DNA from: Chitinophagaceae bacterium
GTDB taxonomy: Bacteria; Bacteroidota; Bacteroidia; Chitinophagales; Chitinophagaceae
Length of the DNA stretch: 64,000 nt
Assembly (NCBI GenBank): GCA_017307755.1
Contig: JAFKGQ010000006.1
Coordinates: 248,001 to 312,000 of the forward strand
Direction: 5' to 3'
In this document: in pieces, positions 61,930-64,000 of the stretch
Position numbering within the stretch: the first letter of the stretch is position 1
Layout: each line of letters begins with the position of its first letter
The notes under the pieces: model-generated
What the model was told of the DNA's origin: nothing
What the model saw: the letters and a program-made list of their open reading frames with translations, nothing else
Database searches by the model: none
Translations under genes and position numbers: made by a program

Positions 61930-62523
61930 ATGAAAACACTTAGACTCTTTTTTTTAATTATTGCCCCGGGAATACTTTCAGTCCCTGCTGTTAAAGCTCA
62001 GAATACTAAGATAAACTTTGGCATAAAGGCAGGGGTGAATATGGCCAGCTTACAGACCAAACTTACGGGCATTAGTGAGAACAACTGGAAAATTGGCTAT
62101 AACACCGGCGTATTTGCCAGGATTGGCAATAGATGGTATTTTCAACCGGAGTTTGCCTATAGGAAGCTGCAAAATGAATACAAATTTCAGGCAAAAAAAT
62201 ATAGTCCTACATTCCATCAGTTGAACCTGCCATTAATGGTTGGTTACAAGATAATTAATAAAGAAAGTATAAAATTCCGTCTGTCCATCGGACCTGATTT
62301 AACCTACAACCTGAACAAACCGGAAGCGCCTTCTTTAGTCGAGTACAAAAGGTTTATAGTAGGCGCAGTACTTGTTGCGGGTGTTGATTTTGACGATATA
62401 TCTATCGATGTAAGTTACACAGGTAACGTTACGTTAACCACAAAAGTCAATGCCGACGATCTCAAAAAAAATAACACAAACAGAGGAATAATTGCACTTT
62501 CAGTAGGCTTCAGGATACTATAG
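61930..62523 (+). CDS. PorT-like outer membrane beta-barrel protein
   Basis: A 197-residue barrel protein with a signal peptide (ending AVKAQ). It begins NFGIKAGVNMASLQTK, has WYFQPEFAYRKL and HQLNLPLMVGYKI, and ends with IIALSVGFRIL, a terminal aromatic strand pattern. This is the small 8-stranded PorT/OmpW-like group of Bacteroidota. Function unknown; an intrinsic terminator follows. Confidence 0.88.
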   Translation: MKTLRLFFLIIAPGILSVPAVKAQNTKINFGIKAGVNMASLQTKLTGISENNWKIGYNTGVFARIGNRWYFQPEFAYRKLQNEYKFQAKKYSPTFHQLNLPLMVGYKIINKESIKFRLSIGPDLTYNLNKPEAPSLVEYKRFIVGAVLVAGVDFDDISIDVSYTGNVTLTTKVNADDLKKNNTNRGIIALSVGFRIL

Positions 62524-62540
62524 ACATTGAGATCTTTAGC

Positions 62541-62569
62541 AAGCCGCCGCCCCGCAAGGTCGGCTTTTT
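62541..62569 (+). terminator. Terminator after the barrel gene
   Basis: AAGCCG (62541-62546) and CGGCTT (62561-62566) form a short stem with a 14 nt loop followed by TTTA; modest but well placed, 20 bp after the stop. Confidence 0.6.
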
Positions 62570-62613
62570 ATATTTTAAGTACTATTTACTTAACAAATAT
62601 GAAACTAATTAAT

Positions 62614-62640
62614 GTCATTTACTTTTGTTAAGTAAATGAC
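62614..62640 (+). promoter_or_regulatory. Palindromic operator and -7 box before the PadR-FtsX fusion
   Basis: GTCATTTACTT (62614-62624) and AAGTAAATGAC (62630-62640) form a perfect 11 bp inverted repeat with a TTGTT spacer, 3 bp before the start codon. Within it TACTTTTG (62620-62627) is a perfect -7 box. A related ATTTACTT sits further upstream (62584-62591). This fits an autoregulated PadR operator, still present although the PadR gene is truncated. Confidence 0.7.
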
Positions 62641-62643
62641 AAC

Positions 62644-63126
62644 ATGAAACATCATTCCCTGGGAGAATTTGAAGAACTGGTACTCCTGATGGTCGCAGCT
62701 TTACACGATGAAGCCTATGGGGTAAGTATCCAGGAAAACCAGTTAGCGCAGTCGTATAAAAAATTTTCGGCAATCGCCATATTCCTTAGCTGCCTCGGTT
62801 TATACGGGCTTGCATCTTTCATGTCCGTGCAGCGCATAAAAGAAGTTGGCATTCGTAAAGTGCTTGGTGCATCTGCCGCAAACATCGTTTACCTTTTTAC
62901 AAAAGAATTTATCATACTTGTCATCACTGCTTTTGTAATAGCCGCACCCATTGCATGGTATTACATGCATCAATGGTTGCAGGATTATGTTTATCGTATT
63001 ACCATCAGTTGGCGGATATTTGCTGCAGGCGGCCTTGCTGCAATATTTATCGCGCTTGCGACCATCAGTTTCCACGCGATAAGATCGGCAATGGCAAATC
63101 CGGTAAAGAGTCTGAGAACAGAGTGA
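62644..63126 (+). CDS. In-frame fusion of PadR N-terminus and FtsX/MacB permease C-terminus
   Basis: A 160-residue ORF of two unrelated parts. Residues 1 to about 30 (LGEFEELVLLMVAALHDEAYGVSI) are the start of a PadR winged-helix regulator. From about residue 32 the sequence (YKKFSAIAIFLSCLGLYGLA, KEVGIRKVLGASAANIV, ending NPVKSLRTE) is the last membrane module of an FtsX/MacB-type ABC permease. In this phylum a PadR gene usually stands directly upstream of such a permease, so a deletion of about 2 kb has joined them in frame. The missing parts include most of the PadR domain and the first permease helices. The product is probably non-functional. Confidence 0.75.
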   Translation: MKHHSLGEFEELVLLMVAALHDEAYGVSIQENQLAQSYKKFSAIAIFLSCLGLYGLASFMSVQRIKEVGIRKVLGASAANIVYLFTKEFIILVITAFVIAAPIAWYYMHQWLQDYVYRITISWRIFAAGGLAAIFIALATISFHAIRSAMANPVKSLRTE

Positions 63127-63210
63127 GGTTCAGGCAAATAAGCCGGCCGCCGCGTTGTCTGGGAATTTTATTATATTAACAACATGGCAATAAGTAAAGA
63201 TATTTGTACC

Positions 63211-64000
63211 ATGAGAACGTCCGCAATTTCTATCCTGGTGTTCGTAATTTTTAATTGCCCCTCAGTTCAGGCGCAAACCATCGACACCCTGATTGACGTC
63301 GGCGGTTACAAATTACATTTCAATATTATCAAAGGAAAAGGCATTCCGATACTTTTTGAAGCAGGTGGCGGCGAAGACGCCACCACCTGGAAAAAGATTA
63401 TTCAACCTATTGCTGATCGCATCGGGACTACTTTAATAACTTATGACAGGGCAGGTTTCGGCAAAAGCACGTTCGACACCACCAGACATGGGATCCTGAA
63501 TGGAATGATAGGTTTGGAAGCCGGTCTGAAAAAGTTAGGTTACGACGGTAATATCATGCTGGTTGCCCACTCCCAGGGCGGGCTATACACACAGCTCTAT
63601 GCCTCCCGGCGCCCTGACAAGGTAAAAGCCGCCGTACTGATCGATGTTACAACCACTTGCTTCTACGATAAAAAAAGACTTGCCGCAACGCAACAGATGA
63701 TCGACCGGCAAAATACAGACAAGATGAAAGCTTCGCATCCAGGCTCCTACTACCAGGGGGCAGATTTTAGCAGTAATATTGAACGGATGAGAAAATTCGC
63801 CTTTCCAAATACGATTCCGGTAACAGACTTTGTTTCAGACCACCCTCCCTTCCAGGATAGCACAGACATTAATGACTGGAAACGCTGTCATAGGGAATTC
63901 GCCGCAGCGTCACCCCGCCGGACCGGGATCCTGGCAGCCGGCTGCGGACATTTTATATTCAATGACAATCCTCCGCTGGTGATCGACGCCGTTGTCAAGG
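63211..64000 (+). CDS. Secreted alpha/beta hydrolase (3' end outside window)
   Basis: The frame stays open to the window end, so it has no visible stop. From the ATG at 63211 a signal peptide (MRTSAISILVFVIFNCPSVQAQ) precedes an alpha/beta-hydrolase: EAGGGEDATTWKKII (oxyanion loop), ITYDRAGFGKS, the nucleophile elbow VAHSQGGLYTQLYASR and a His in AAGCGHFIF near the end. An alternative ATG lies at 63184. It lies 84 bp after the fusion ORF on the same strand. The substrate is not clear; the layout is that of epoxide hydrolase/esterase relatives. Confidence 0.85.
   Translation, partial: MRTSAISILVFVIFNCPSVQAQTIDTLIDVGGYKLHFNIIKGKGIPILFEAGGGEDATTWKKIIQPIADRIGTTLITYDRAGFGKSTFDTTRHGILNGMIGLEAGLKKLGYDGNIMLVAHSQGGLYTQLYASRRPDKVKAAVLIDVTTTCFYDKKRLAATQQMIDRQNTDKMKASHPGSYYQGADFSSNIERMRKFAFPNTIPVTDFVSDHPPFQDSTDINDWKRCHREFAAASPRRTGILAAGCGHFIFNDNPPLVIDAVVK

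Overview
The window looks like chromosomal DNA from a member of the Bacteroidota, most likely a Chitinophagaceae relative (Chitinophaga, Puia or Niastella type). The grounds are a SusC/SusD pair, type IX secretion C-terminal domains, DUF2167, DUF3667 and GH3 genes, and promoters of the Bacteroidota form TTG-N19-TAnnTTTG at several genes. No sequence search was possible; family calls rest on motifs read from the translations.

Layout. 1-3.5 kb: a SusD (partial)/SusC nutrient uptake pair with a dyad element upstream. 3.7-14.1 kb: secreted or membrane proteins (DUF2167, an M16 double-domain protease, an APC permease, a gliding-motility C-terminal protein, a GxGYxYP protein with a T9SS tail). 14.1-16.5 kb: a divergent MocR regulator and EamA exporter sharing an 81 bp intergenic promoter and operator. 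16.5-22.1 kb: APH-like kinase, a truncated YjbR remnant, an RDD protein, two adjacent ankyrin genes, an RRM protein and a secreted MBL-fold enzyme.

22.2-26.5 kb is an accessory island. Three copies of a 41 bp sequence that overlaps the 3' end of ssrA (tmRNA) divide it into two modules. The left module holds an unknown protein and a polyvalent-type kinase-like protein. The right module holds a Cap15-like (S-2TM-beta) effector followed by an Rx4H HEPN-like protein, with no CD-NTase and no integrase in view. ssrA itself is intact.

26.9-39.8 kb is mostly housekeeping: rseP, dxr, a GH3-family gene, rplU, rpmA, a 32-residue Lys/Ala peptide, a PolX-like protein with a degenerate polymerase site, a large NtrY-like histidine kinase, mazG and a DUF3667 protein. 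39.9-49.1 kb holds two small secreted proteins, then a LacI-controlled glycan cluster (lacI, GH116, GH172/DUF2961, a mutarotase-like lipoprotein, an esterase). 49.3-54.2 kb: a terpene synthase, an RRM protein, tRNA-Leu(UAA), tRNA-Gly(GCC), a GT2 and a histidine kinase.

54.2-56.4 kb is a second, very small island. The 3' end of tRNA-Leu(GAG) is repeated 2.05 kb downstream, and between the copies lie only the mobile mystery protein A/B (Xre + Fic) pair and about 0.8 kb of hairpin-rich non-coding DNA. 56.6-64 kb: a redox cluster (cupin, SDR, aldo/keto reductase, divergent AraC), a GlxA regulator in tandem with a GAPDH, a PorT-like barrel protein, a PadR/FtsX fusion ORF and a partial alpha/beta hydrolase.
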